Assembly (NCBI GenBank): GCA_030272155.1
Contig: CP126204.1
Location: forward strand, 3,897,501-3,961,500
DNA length: 64,000 bases
From: Tetradesmus obliquus
Lineage: Eukaryota > Chlorophyta > Chlorophyceae > Sphaeropleales > Scenedesmaceae
Direction of reading: 5' to 3'
Position numbers and translations under genes: made by a program. Below, in pieces: positions 19,294 through 32,300 of the stretch. The notes beneath the pieces are model-generated. The model was not told where the DNA came from, did not search any database, and saw only the letters and a program-made list of their open reading frames with translations. Position 1 is the stretch's first letter. Each line of letters starts with the position of its first letter.

Positions 19294-21156
19294 ATGCAGC
19301 TTTCAGACGGGGATCCCACTGCCGATTACCACAGCTTGTACGAACCGCAGCTGCTGGCTCCAGTTCTGCGCCACCCCAGCATCAGCCAGGACCAACAGGC
19401 AGTGGCAGCACTGCTGCAGACATCAAAGCAGCTGCAGGCAGCAGTAGGTGAACTGCTTGCAGGACAGCTGCCCGTGCTGCTGCATACGACCCAGCTGCAG
19501 CAGATGTTCCTGCTAGCTCAGTGGATAAGCAAGCGTGCAGGGCTTGTGAAAAGCCTTGATATTCACTACAAGAGCTCAGGCGCTGAGATTCAAGAGTACC
19601 CTGCACCAGACTTTGCAGCATTGGTAGCCATTGACAGAGCATTAGGAGCTGCAGCATCTGCAGTAGCGCCACGCGGCTTGCAGCTGCAGTCCTTTTCGCT
19701 GAACATCCGCATGCTGCCAGGCTTCCTGCAGCACCTGCCGGTGGCACACCTGACGCAGCTGACAACACACACACTGATAGGCGACGCAGATGCCATGGCA
19801 GCAATTGCCCGCCTCACCAGCTTGAAGGAGTTGCGGTTGACCGGCTTTGACCGTGTGCCAGCAGCAGATGAAACGATGCTGCGCCTCGCAGCAGGCCTGC
19901 AGCAGCTCACGCTGCTGCAGATAGGGCCAGTCACTCCTGCGCAGCTGCAGCTGCTGCCGCCAAAGCTGCAGCAGCTGCATGCAGCAGTGCAGCTCCACTT
20001 TGACAGGGCAACTGACATTGCAGCGCTGTGCAGGCCGGAGCTAACAGCCTTGCGCAGCTTGCAAATCGATGCACCAGGCAACAGCGGTCCTAGCTGGCAG
20101 CAGGATGCAGTGCTAGCACCTATGTCAGCTCTGCAGCAGCTAACACGCCTAAAGCTAGATATTGTGCGGCGTGTGCAGCTGAAGCACTTGCAGCTGCCGC
20201 AGCTGCAGGAGCTCGAATGCTGGTGCAGCCACACAGATGAAGGCGATATGCTGCACATGAGTCAACTGACAAGCCTGCGTAAGTTGACTTTGACCAGCTA
20301 CACAGCAGCGCTGCGTCGGGATGACCAGCTGCCACCAAACTTGCAGGAACTGCTGTACTCGCTCATCACGCAGCGAGGTGATGTGTATGAAAGCGGGAAA
20401 CTGCAGCCGCTGCTTGCACTGAGCAGGCTGCAGCAGCTGCAGCTGGAGTTTGCAGGAGCGCCAGCAGTGCCAGCAGTAGAGCTGCAGCAGCTAAGCAGCT
20501 TAGGCAGCTTGCAGGAACTGCAGCTGGCATATAGGGGCTGCAGGGAGGCAGATGCAGTAGGAAATGCAGCAGCATGGCAAGTGTTGCCCTTGACTTCATT
20601 CGAATGGGGCAGTGACGACTTGCCTGCTGTTGTGCTGCAGCAGCTGGGAAAGCTGAAAGGTCTGACACAGCTAGTGTTGCATGCATCTGGAGTGAGTGGC
20701 AGCAGCAGTAGCTTTGAGTCAACGCCTGGGCAGCTTGCTGCTGTGCTGCAGCAGTTGACCAAGCTGCGATGTTTGATTGTGGATGGATATGATAGCATGG
20801 CAGTTGATGGAGCTGCTGCTGCTGCTGCAACAGCAGCAGCAGGTGGTGGTGGTGGTGATGTAGACGGAGGCTTTCATATGGTTGATGGTGTGAGGGCTTT
20901 CCTGCAAGCTGTTTCTGGGTTGAGCATGTTGAAAAAAGCGGTTGTAGTGCTGCCAGTGAGGCTGCAGGAGTCGGCTGTGCAGCAGCTGAGGGTCCTGCTG
21001 CAGCAGCTGCTGCCGAAAGGGCTGGCACAATGCTGTGAGGTGCAGCAGGACAGTGTGGCTGTGAAGCTGCGCACTGTGGCTGGCAGGCGGCTGCACTGGA
21101 CTGCACCAACTCGCCCTGTTGCAATGTGCAGCTCAGGCCATGTGGACTCAGATTGA
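19294..21156 (+). CDS. Intronless leucine-rich-repeat protein
   Basis: A single uninterrupted frame of 620 residues. Residues ~15-75 (LLAPVLRHPSISQDQQAVAA onward) form a helical, F-box-like lead with the typical ALLQTSKQLQAAV stretch, but no confident F-box. From residue ~120 to ~540 there are irregular leucine-rich repeats (LTSLKELRLTGF, LQQLTRLKLDIV, LTSLRKLTLTSY, LSRLQQLQLEFAG, LKGLTQLVLHASG). An Ala run and a Gly run precede the last 90 residues. LRR proteins bind other proteins; no partner can be named. The start is the first ATG after a CAG run with an in-frame TAG just upstream. In contrast to every other gene here it has no introns and no partial copies around it. Confidence 0.85.
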   Translation: MQLSDGDPTADYHSLYEPQLLAPVLRHPSISQDQQAVAALLQTSKQLQAAVGELLAGQLPVLLHTTQLQQMFLLAQWISKRAGLVKSLDIHYKSSGAEIQEYPAPDFAALVAIDRALGAAASAVAPRGLQLQSFSLNIRMLPGFLQHLPVAHLTQLTTHTLIGDADAMAAIARLTSLKELRLTGFDRVPAADETMLRLAAGLQQLTLLQIGPVTPAQLQLLPPKLQQLHAAVQLHFDRATDIAALCRPELTALRSLQIDAPGNSGPSWQQDAVLAPMSALQQLTRLKLDIVRRVQLKHLQLPQLQELECWCSHTDEGDMLHMSQLTSLRKLTLTSYTAALRRDDQLPPNLQELLYSLITQRGDVYESGKLQPLLALSRLQQLQLEFAGAPAVPAVELQQLSSLGSLQELQLAYRGCREADAVGNAAAWQVLPLTSFEWGSDDLPAVVLQQLGKLKGLTQLVLHASGVSGSSSSFESTPGQLAAVLQQLTKLRCLIVDGYDSMAVDGAAAAAATAAAGGGGGDVDGGFHMVDGVRAFLQAVSGLSMLKKAVVVLPVRLQESAVQQLRVLLQQLLPKGLAQCCEVQQDSVAVKLRTVAGRRLHWTAPTRPVAMCSSGHVDSD

Positions 21157-22440
21157 GCACACTGTGCAGTGTGACAGTCCGTTGACCAGCAGCAGGTTCG
21201 ACCTGCAAGTGCTGGCAGCTAAAGGACCTGGGCCCTTGGCCCAATTGGGCCCCTTGCAAGGTCCACTTTTGGAACTGAGTGCTGCCGCAAGCGATGGCTG
21301 CAGTTGCATGTGAAGAAAGTTGCCGATTGCATTCATCACAAGCACAATGCACCTGCCACGGCGGCTTTGAGTAGAGTCCTGTGTCATCAACATATACTCG
21401 TCATATACTTGGTTATCTGCATGCTGGGGTGTCCAGGATAACTGGAGTTGTAGTATTACTGCTGCTGTGCGGGCTGCACTGTGCAGCAATGTGGCGTTGC
21501 ATCAGAGGACAGCTACTGGCTGCGTTGTTGTATGATAGGTACAGCAAAGTATCCAGGTGACATAAAACATAAGGCTTGCGCAATGCGTGTATTTACACAA
21601 AGGTTATGGAGGAAGGTAACTTGCAGGCTCATTGCCCCGCCGGCAGCACATGCTATGTGTTTGGGCGCTTGCATGCTGCAGTGAGCACCAGCCGCTGTGC
21701 ATACTATGCCAGCCAGCACAAACACCACGCAGCGGCTGGTGCTCACTGCAGCATGCAAGCGCCCCAATTTCGAAGCACATCACCGCTGTTGCCGACTGCA
21801 AACTCATTGCATGTGCATAGCAGCCAACAGTAGCTGACACTGCGACCAGTGGCATCAAACTGCATGCGTGATTGTGATGCGTATGATTAGCACATGCGAT
21901 GGTGGCACATGGTACACCAAAAGTCATTTGGCAGGCTGTTGGCAGTCAGGGCGCAGGCAACTCTCTGCCATGCGGCACGCTGCACCTGCTGTGTCCAACA
22001 CAGCAGCCGCGCTGGGAGAAACAGTGATGATCATCATCAATCATCATGCTGTCAAGCAACACTGAGCATGGTGGCCTCGCTTGCATTGCCAATACCGCAC
22101 CAATTTTCCACCAACTGAGCACAATGAGTGGGGGACAAGCAGTATGGCCTGAGTATATCATAGTGATGACGTGTCAGAACACTGCCAGCTAGGTATCATG
22201 CACCTGTTGGCTTTCAAAACACCCAACAGCAGGCACTGCCTGCGTGCAAGTCAACACAACTGCAATACCCCTTCCCAACTGCTGCTGCGGATGCTGTGAA
22301 ATAACCACACTGTACAACAACTGCCATGCTCCCAATGCTTGTTTGCATTAAGAATTGAAGTCCACTGTTTGACAACTGAGCATGCCATGACAATGCCTCG
22401 CTCTGCTCACATCTGCCACCAAATAATCAAGTGCCTCACC
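21157..22440. other. Intergenic region behind the LRR gene
   Basis: Apart from the hairpin at 21664-21763, no gene is recognised. The region is less CTG-rich than the rest and probably contains the LRR gene's 3' UTR and the distal part of the xanthine dehydrogenase 3' side. Confidence 0.4.
21664..21763. repeat. 34-bp perfect inverted repeat with 32-nt loop
   Basis: Arm 21664-21697 (starting GGCGCTTGCATGCTGCAGTG) is the exact reverse complement of 21730-21763, with a 32-base loop between. Pairing continues outward with a one-base bulge and then patchily (ATGTG near 21654 with CACAT near 21776). It lies about 500 bases behind the LRR stop codon. The shape fits a small-RNA precursor or a short inverted-repeat element; nothing in the sequence decides which. 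Confidence 0.9.
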
Positions 22441-22499
22441 CTTTTCTGCCAGGTACAACAACCAGCCCTCCTGCTCACGCACCACATAAGCAGCAGCTG

Positions 22500-23065
22500 A
22501 AGTGGCTGCTGGATCAGCCGCCGCATCAGCAGCTCATCAGCGGCCGCCAGCCCTCCTCCTTACGTGCCACACAAAGCAGGCGCTGCATAGGCCGCTAGAT
22601 CAGCCACCTCCTTGCCCTCCAGGTACGGCGCTGCCAGCTCGCCATCATCATAGCACGCCCACAACAGCTTCTCCAAAGCCGTCGCCGCATCAGCAGCTCA
22701 TCAGTGGCTGCCAGCCCTCCTCCTTGCCCTCAAGGTAAGGCGCTGCCAGCTCGTCCCCACATGCCAGCCGCAGCTTCTCCAACATTGCTGACTGCTGCGC
22801 CGCATCAGCAGCTCATCAGCGCAGCCAGCCCTCAAGCTGATCTGCCAGGTGCAACATTCAATCCTGCTCCTTACACGCCACATAGGGCAGCTGCTGAACT
22901 AAATCAGCAGCTACACTAGCAGCTGTACCAGCAGCTGCATCAGCAGCTCATCAGTGGCCGCCAGCCCCCCCGGCCTATCTGTCACCATGCAACAGCCAGC
23001 CAGGCGTCTGCTCCACATCACTGGCTCTGTCGGCAGCTGAGTCAGCAGCTCAGTCAGCCGCCACA
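22500..23065 (-). repeat. Echoes of the xanthine dehydrogenase terminal exon
   Basis: On the minus strand, copies of GAGCTGGCAGCGCC(G/T)TACCT followed by GGAGGGCAAGGAG recur near 22770-22725 and 22652-22607, with shorter pieces around 22565 and 22860. They alternate with CCACTGATGAGCTGCTGATG-like segments. All lie downstream of the stop codon at 23066. A TGTAA on the minus strand at 22875-22871 is a candidate poly(A) signal. Confidence 0.85.
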
Positions 23066-23688
23066 TCAGCAGCTCATCAGTGGACGCCAGCCGTCCTCCT
23101 TACCCTCCAGGTACGGTGCTGCCAGCTCATCCCCGCAGGCCATGCGCAGCTTCTCAGGCGTGGCCGGCGCGTCCAGCTGGAACCAGCCGCTCAAGCCTGC
23201 AAAGAATGGAGAAGAAGTGGTTGGTTCTGCAGACTCGGTGACATTCCGCTACATTCAGAAAGGGTGGTTACGAGTGGGGTCCGGGCACTATCTAAGACAA
23301 TGGCACACAGTTCCAAGCGAATGAAGTGACGGCTGGTCTGCAGAACACCAAGTCCCACCTGCTGCCTCTCGCGCCGCGTACACTGCGTCCTTCAGCGCAA
23401 AGAAGGCCAATGATTCCAGGTAAAACAGCGGCTCCCCAACTGACACATTGCCAGAACGACCCCTGGTTATTCTGAGATATATGAATGAGTCTCACCTGCT
23501 GCGTCGCGCGCCGCGTAGACTGCGTCTTTCAGCGCAAAGAAGGCCGATGAACCCAGGTGGAACGGCGGCTCGCCAACTGCCTTGGAGGAGTGCACGGCAC
23601 GTGGGTTGGGCGTGTTGGTCAGCAGCTTGACACGGAAGTCAATTGGCACGTCATTGGCGGTGGGGATCTTGTAGGTGCCTGTGATCAC

Positions 23689-23743
<55 letters not shown>

Positions 23744-23825
23744 TGGGTGTGTTGGTCAGCAGCTTGACACGGAAGTCAATTGGCACGTCATTGGCGGTGG
23801 GGATCTTGTAGGTGCCTGCAGCAGT

Positions 23826-23861
<36 letters not shown>

Positions 23862-24552
23862 TGGGCGTGTTGGTAAGCAGCTTGACGCGGAAGTCGATGG
23901 GGACGTCATTGGCGGTGGGGATCTTGTAGGTGCCTGCAGCAGCAAGAGAGAGCGCAGCAGCCACAACAGTGGGTTGGGGGTGTTCGGTGGCAGTATAACT
24001 CTGCAATCATTGCCAACAGCACGACGGTGGCGGCGGGCAATTTTAACATAGGTGCCTGCGAGCGCAACAAACTTTCCCGTCCCTTTCCCCAACATCTGCC
24101 GCATTTTGGCCTGCTGTTGAAACCTTGCAAGACTTTCTCAGCAGGTTGTGATTCTAGATTGGTGTGCTGCCCACCTGGTCCCTTGGTGAAGAGGTGTCCC
24201 GGGCGCACCCAGGGGTGTGCACTGTCCCTACCCCTCCACATCACGCTCAGCAGCACAAGGACTATAAAATAACAGCCACCAGACAATGCAACACACAAGA
24301 AGCTCAGCTGCTGATTGTCCACCTGGTCCCTTGGTAGAGAGAGGTGCCACGGGCGCACCCAGGGGTGTGCGCTGCTCCTAAAAATCTACCTCATGCTCAG
24401 CAACATGCCAAGCTGTACTGCTTGCAAAACTGCTTCACCTGGTCCCTTGGTGAAGAGGTGTCCCGGGCGCACCCAGGGGTGTGCCTTGTCCCCCCACACC
24501 ATCTCCTCCAGGCACAGCCAGCCCATGCCCTGCACAAAGCCGCCCTCAATCT

Positions 24553-24597
<45 letters not shown>

Positions 24598-26417
24598 GCC
24601 AGACACATTTCAAGTTTTGCTTGTATTCCACACATGACCCCACATGGGTTGCCCACGCCCGTCACAATGTCAAACACTGCTGCTTCCTCGAGCACAGTGA
24701 CTTGCTGCAACACGTGTGACACACATGTAACATACATACATGTAACACACATATAACACAAATGTAACACACCCACCTGCCCTATGTCGATGGCGGGGTT
24801 GATGGGGTTGCCCACGTCCATGACAATGTCTATCACTGCCGCTCCCTGAAGCACCGCGGCTTGCCGCCACAACCCTGACACATATTTAACACATATATAA
24901 CATAACCGTAACACAAATGTAACGCCCACCTGCCCGATGTCGATGGCGGGGTTTATGAGGTTGCCCACGTCCATGACAATGTCTATCACTGCCGCTCACA
25001 GTGGTTCACAGTGGCTTGCTGCAACACATGTGAGACACAAGTTACAAAAATGTAACGCCCACCTGCCCGATGTCGATGGCGGGGTTTATGGGGTTGCCCA
25101 CGTCCATGACAATGTCGCTGCGCAGCAGCTGCCTGTCAGCACAACTTATAATAACATATTTAACACAAACATAGCACAAAAGTAACACAGATATGACATG
25201 CGCACCTGTCCGATGTCAATGGCGGGGTTTATGGGGTTGCCCACGTCCATGACAATGTCGCTGCGCAGCAGCTGCCAGTCGCCTGTCAGCACATCGAGCT
25301 CCACCTCGCTCACAGCAGCACCAAACACAAAGTAGTTGAAGGGGCGGGGGCCGCCAAAGCCTGCAACAAAAGACGCATCATGCAAAACATTAGTATATTA
25401 GGTAAAGATATGGTCAGCACGTCCAGCTCCACCTCACTGACAGCAGCGCCAAACACAAAGAAGGGCCGGGGGCCGCCGAAGCCTGCGGTACAGACGAAAG
25501 TGGCAGACACCTCGTGAAATTTGGCAGCCGACACAGGCCGACCTGCTACATAAATTGCATCATGTCCTGCAAAAGGAGCGCCATGCACACTAATGGCTGT
25601 CCTCTGCAACCACCATACACATCGTCACTGCTTCACTGCAAGTAAAGCAGCATACATGTTTGAGACTTTGAAATAAATGTCGCAAAGAAAAAACCTCAAA
25701 CTCACAGTCAGCACACAACAGCGCCCCACCTTTGACCTCTGGCGTGGCGTAGAAGCCGTGAGCGCTCAGGTTCACCCTTTTCATGTACACCAACACCACT
25801 GCTGGGCACCCTTACACCACGTCCGCAGTCACCAGCACATCTGAACCTTCAACCCTAGCCGCACCTGTCACCTCTGGTGTCGCGTAGAAGCTGCGTGCGC
25901 TGGGGTCCACCCTTTTGGTCTTCACCAACACAATTGTTGTGCAAGCTCAAAACATACTTCACAGTTCAATAATTTGAGCTCCATCCCCACCCCCACCTGT
26001 GACCTCTGGCGTTGCGTAGAAGCCGTGTGCGCTCAGGTCCACCCTGTCCATGCACACCAACACCACTGCTGGGCAAACCCACATCATGTCCACAGTCACC
26101 AGCGCATGCACTTCAAACCCACATCATGTCCACAGTCACCAGCACATGCACCTCAAACCCTAGCCGCACCTGTGAACCTCTGGTGTCACGTAGAAGCTGC
26201 GTGCTGAGGTCGCCCAGTTTGGTCCACAGCAACACCACTGTTATGCAAGCTCAAAACCTACTTCACAGTCCATCAAACCCGTGATTCCCATGCCGTGGCC
26301 GCACCTGTGACCTCTGGTGTCGCGTAGAAGCCGTGTGCGCTGAGGTCCACCCTGTCCATGTAGGCCTGCGTGGCCATCTGGGCAAAGCTCCAGCCCTTCT
26401 CTGCTGCTTGGGCCCTG

Positions 26418-26455
<38 letters not shown>

Positions 26456-29316
26456 AAGACAGGGTGTTAGAAACGGATGCCAAGGCAATTCGTGGGACAC
26501 AGAGCTGGCGAGTAGGTTTGAATGATGTCCATGTAGGCTTGCATGGCCATCTGGGCAAAGCTCCAACCCTTCTCAGCCGCCTGAGCCCTGCAGCACAACC
26601 AGCAGCAGCAGCAACAGCGACAAAGACAGGGTATCAGACAGGGATCCCAAGGCAAGTCATGGGACTCACAGCTGGGGTATGAACTATAAGTGATCTTCAT
26701 GTAGGCCTGCGTGGCCATCTGGGCAAAGCTCCATCCCTTCTCAGCCGCCTGGGCCCTGCAGAAGGGGCAGCAATACAGCATTGAATTGGGCTGAATGGCT
26801 TTGAAGCGCTCGTTGGTCTTCTTGCACACGTAGAACCCTGCCATTTCGTGGAGACAGGTGCTGGACGCAGCAAATACAGAGCTTATAACAACGCCCAGGT
26901 GCATAACCTGATGTTCAGCAGCTCACCTGTAGGGTTTAAGGCGCTCATTGAAATGTCTGCACGCGTCCAGCACAGCCATGCCGTACAGGTCTGTGCTGAG
27001 CACATCGCACCTGAACCCCAAACCCCAGCTTCAGCGATACCCCTAAACCCTTGCAGGCGCACCTGTAGGGTTTGAGGCGCTCGTTGATCTGCCTGCATGC
27101 ATCCAGCACTGCCATGCCGTACAAGTCAGTGCTGAACACATCGCACCCAAATTTTGGCTTGAACCCTAAACCTGGCTTCAGCATAAACCCTGAACCCTGA
27201 CAGCCTCACCTGTAGGGTTTAAGGCGCTCGTTGATCTGCCTGCATGCGTCCAGCACAGCCATGCCGTACAGGTCTGTGCTGGCACTGCCTGCAGTGGGCG
27301 AGGAGTTGGGCACCTGCGGCAGCAACAGAGGCAAGGAAACATGGTTCAGTCGTAGTTCCTAACACCAGACCTATCGTTTATTCAGGATGCCAAGTTTCAT
27401 CCGGACAATTCCTGGTTCTGTGATCACAACCGCCCCAATGCGAGCCTCCCTCCTGGAGTAACGGGTCTTTCTGGCACACGTGTTCATCACATGGCGTGCG
27501 TCAGCACACGCAGGCTTTGCATCTGTACAGGACTGCCGAATTACTAGGTGTGTCAACACCTTGTCTGTGGATGTCTCTGCTATGAAGATCTTGCTGACAG
27601 GCACACCCAGCTCGATAGCCGCCATCAGCACCTAAACCACCACCACACTAATGTTTCTACAAAAAAGCGGTTTGCGCACCTTGTCTGTGGACGTCTCTGC
27701 GATGAAGATCTTGCTCACAGCCATGCCCAGTTCATAAGCTGCCATCAGCACACAACCATCGACACGACATTACAAGTATGCAATGAGCGCACCTTGTCCG
27801 TTGATGTCTCTGCGATGAAGACCTTGCTGACAGGCACACCCAGCTCATGAGCAGCCACCTGTGCCATCTTGGTGTGCAGGCCCTGGCCCATCTCCACGCC
27901 ACCATGCGTCACCAGCGCCTGCAGGCACAAAAGATTATATTCATATCCATGATTATATTTTGGATAATTAGTTGCCATCTTGGTGTGCAGGCCCTGGCCC
28001 ATCTCAACACCGCCATGCGTCACAGCGCCTGCAGGCACAGATCATAACAAAAAATTGTTCTTGTCATTGATAGTCGTATCATTATCCTTATTGTTAATTT
28101 CATTATAGTAGTTGTTGGCCATCTTGGTGTGCACGCCCTGACCCATCTCCACGCCGCCATGCGTCACCAGCGCCTGCAGTAAAAAGACGATGCCGCGCAT
28201 GCAACATAGACGTGAAACACGGTGCCTGCGCAGGTTGCCGTTTTGTTGACATGGACAACATTCTTCCAAGATGCACCGCCCTGGCCCATCTCTCTCATCA
28301 CTTTTTGCAATTTACGCAAGTAGCTTCGCCGGTTGCCATTGACGTCATGTGCAGCTCACCGTGCCGTCTGTGTACACGTGCACCAGCGCCCCTCCCTGGT
28401 TGTAGGTCAGCTTGGTGAAGGCAATGCCAAACTTGGTGGGCGTCAGCGCCAGCCCGCGCTTGCGCCAGCGATGCTGTGAAAGAAAAGGCAGCAGCAGCAG
28501 CAGCAGCACATGAAGTTGATGAATGCGGTGCCAAACTTGATGGGGGTCAGCGCCAGCCCACACTCGCGCCAGCGATGCTGCAAAAGCAGCAGCAGCAGCA
28601 GCAGCGGCAGCAGCATATGCAAGCTCAGTCAGCCAGCCGATCAGCAGGCGCCGCAGGCGCACTAGAGTGCTGCACATTTCGCTGCTTCAAGCATCTGCGT
28701 CTGCCGCACAGTGTGTGAATTAGGTGTAAGAGCTGTGTCTGCAATTTCATCATTGCCATATCAGCAAACAAAGCTGTGAGAGGCCTCACCTGCTGGTTGA
28801 AGGCGTCTACCGCCTCCCGCCGCTGCTGCCAGCCGCCTGCGGACTGGATTGCACCCTCCCAGCAGGGAATGACCTGGCAGCCCTCCATCACCTGGAAGCG
28901 GCAGATTTGCAGCGACAGATACTTGAACTTTGCCCGCAGTGTTAACCACAGCATCGCACTGACATAGCGGAGCACAGGGACGTTCATGTAACGGTTTCAC
29001 GGCATATCTGCTGACTGCTGCCAGCTCATCATGCAAAGTGTGACCCACCATGCCAAAAGTGTAACTCACCATGCCAAAGTGTGTGACGTCGCCCTCCTTG
29101 TACAGGTGCGGCTGCCGCACCAGCAGCGGGCACTTGCCCAGGTGGCGAGACACGCGCTCCATCACCATCTCAGCAGCAATGAGGCCCTGCAGCAGCAGCA
29201 GCAGCAAGCAGCTAGTGGTGTATCGTTAGCAATGTTCTGCAGTGGAGGCTCACACGCTCCATCAACACCTCAGCAGCAAGCAGATCTTTGTGCAGCAACA
29301 GCATATGTAAACATGC

Positions 29317-29352
<36 letters not shown>

Positions 29353-32300
29353 GTCCGCGCCGCTGCCTCACCTGTGGACCGCCAAAGCCTCGGAAGGCCG
29401 TTTTGCTGGCAGTGTTGGTGCGGCACATGTGGCCCACCAGGAAGAACCACCAGACGTGATGTGCCGAATGTCGAAACCCAGCCAAACCAAACCCCAGCAC
29501 CTTACCTGCGGCCCGCCAAATCCCTGAACGGTGTATTGCTGGCGATGTTGGTGCGGCACATGTGGCTCCGCACGTAACACCACCAGACGTTATCGCGCAC
29601 AAGGACAAAATCAGCCAAAAATATTAATGGCTGCCTCACCTGCGGGCCTCCAAAGCCTCTGAAGGCTGTGTTGCTGGCGATGTTGGTGCGGCACATGTGG
29701 CCCACCACGCGCTGTGCGGGGAACTTGTACACGCAGTCGCTGTGCATCAGCGCCCGGTCCATCACGGCGCTGCTCAGGTCCCAGCTGTTGCCTGCAAATT
29801 CGAACAGAAAAGTAACAAAAAAAGTAACATGATTCACCCGGTCCATCAAGGCGCTGCTCGGGTCCCAGCTCCTACAATGTTGAACTGGGAACAACAAACT
29901 GACATAGAGCGCTGCGCGGTGACTTGTGCACGCAGCCGCTGTGCATCAGCGCAAGGTTTGACACAGCGTTACTGACTGACCGGGTCCCAGCTGGTGTCTG
30001 CAGGTTCAAGGAACTTTATGCCTTACACATCTGGTCACTGCCCCAAATGCTGAGTAACATCACATATAGACATCAGTTCCCCCTCCCTGCTGCACAGGTC
30101 AAGTGCAGTGCTGTCACTGGCTCAACTCTAGGCATGATCAAGAGTAAACAAATGTGGGAATACGCTACAGAACCCACTGAGATTCAGCTCACCCGCATTG
30201 CTGTACAGGTCCATGTGCAGCGCTGTCACGCGGCCGTCATTGGTGAAGCCGACCTTGTAGCTGGCCTGGAAGGGGTGGCGCGTGCCTGCACGGGGATGGA
30301 TGGCAGAGCCTTGTCAGTATGCATCGGCTTTGATTCGTGTCTTGAGCACAGTCCACAAGTATCAAAATAACAACAAGTAACAATATCCAAACAGTCCCAC
30401 CTGTCATCTGCATGTCCTCATCGCGGTCAAGGATTGCTTTCACCGCCCGCCGCAGGTGGTACGCCGGCACTGACGCCGCGCAGCAGCACAACCAGAAAGT
30501 GATAAAGTAACAAAAGTAACAAGTTTTGAAACAGCGCCCCCACCTGTCATCTGCATGTCCTCATCGCGGTCCAGGATTGCCTTCACCGGCCGCCGCAGGT
30601 GGTATGCCGGCACTGCAGCAGCGCAGTGGATGAAGATGCTGCGCGTCTCCTTGCCCCCAAAGCCTCCCCCGATGCGCTTCGTCTTGCAGACCAGCTTGTG
30701 CATGGGCACGCCCAATGTGCTGGCCACGTAGATCTGCAGAAAAAGAAGGCATTTGATAAGAATTTGCTGTTGCTGAGGGCAATGCGTGTTGACGACGCAT
30801 GCCGCTGCATGAGCAAGTCTTGCAGACCAGCTTGTGCGTTGGCGCGCCCAGCGTGCTGGCCACGTAGATCTGCGCGAACGAAAGGTTTTGCATTGAGCAA
30901 TCTATCTTCAATACCTCAGGGGGATTTATATGACAACGCATGCGCAGTTCTTGCACATCAGCTTGTGTATAAGCACGCCCAACGTGCTGGCCACATGATT
31001 CTGCACACAGAGGAAGAGAAGAGGAGAAGGGTTGCATCAGCGCATGCGACAGCTGGTCTTGCAGACCAGCTTGTGCATTGGCACGCCCAGCGTGCTGGCC
31101 ACGTAGATCTGCAGAAAAAACAAGATATGTTATAAGAATTTGCTGTTGCTGAGGGCAATGTGTGTTGACGACGTATGCTGCTGCACGAGCATGTTTTGCA
31201 GACCAGCTTATGCATGGGCACGCCCAGCGTGCTGGCCACGTATATCTGCGCGGACAAGAAGTTTTGCGTTGGGCAATTTTAGTTAGATCGAGCCATTTGT
31301 AACGTTCCATGACAACGCATGATGCAGCAATGAACTCGAGGGTGAACATAAAAAGGCCAATGCACACACCTGGTGCTTGGTGGGCTTGGTGGGCGCTTGC
31401 GTGCTGCTGATCAGTGCATATTTGCTATCAGTGCACATTTGCCTTCTTCAATGGGAAGCACAATGCAGCAAGGCAAACATTTGCTCCTCGCTGTAGGCAA
31501 TGCTCAGCAGCGGCATGCAACACCAATTGTGTTATTTAGAGACTCACCTGGTGCTTGGTAGGCGCCTGTGTGCTGCTGATGAGTGTGTACTCGTCATCCT
31601 CAGTGGGCAGCACGATGCAGCCGTTGGGCTCCAGGTAGAAGTGCTCCTGGCCGCCCAGCCTCAGTGTGCCCTCCAGCACATGGTCGGCAGCTGCAGCATA
31701 TCATCATATATGCAAAATGATGGTTAGAAGGTGTCAAATGTTGAACGGGATAAGTTACATGACTCATTGCATTATGATAATGTCAATGACATGTTGCAAA
31801 TGTTGTTGAGTTGGGCTCCAGGTAGAAGTGCTCCTGGCCGCCCAGCCTGAGCGTGCGCTCCAGCGCGTGGTCGGCTGCTGCGGCACATCATGCACATGTT
31901 ACAGCAATGTTGATGGATGTTACACGTGTCATTACGATAGCTCAAGGCTTGAGGTGGTAGAAGTGCTCATTTTTGTAAAGTATATGCTATGAATGCACTC
32001 ACCTGCAAAGCCCGCCTCCAGGTCGCCTGTCTCAAGGGAGTTGCCGTACTGCTCGTAGAAGCTGCCAGCAGCGATGGCGTCATCAATGCTGATCAGCGCC
32101 GGCCAGCTTTTTGCACCCCACCTGGCACATGCACGGCTCGCCCACCTGACACCAAAAGCTATACAGTACAAATTTCTGCATCCAAATCATAGTACTCCTT
32201 AAACATACTGTTGCCTAGAGTCTTTGCACTCACCTGCAAAGCCCGCCTCCAAGTCGCCCGTCTCCAGGGAGTTGCCGTACTGCTCGTAGAAGCTGCTGGC

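Noticed and set aside
20366-21352. A 328-codon minus-strand frame antisense to the LRR gene
   Set aside because: It is a shadow of the CAG-rich coding strand, composed of Gln, Ala and Ser runs without any recognisable domain.
29300-31260. Mutually exclusive alternative exons in XDH
   Set aside because: Each copy lacks either the donor half or the acceptor half of the exon and most break the frame, so they cannot substitute for the intact exon.
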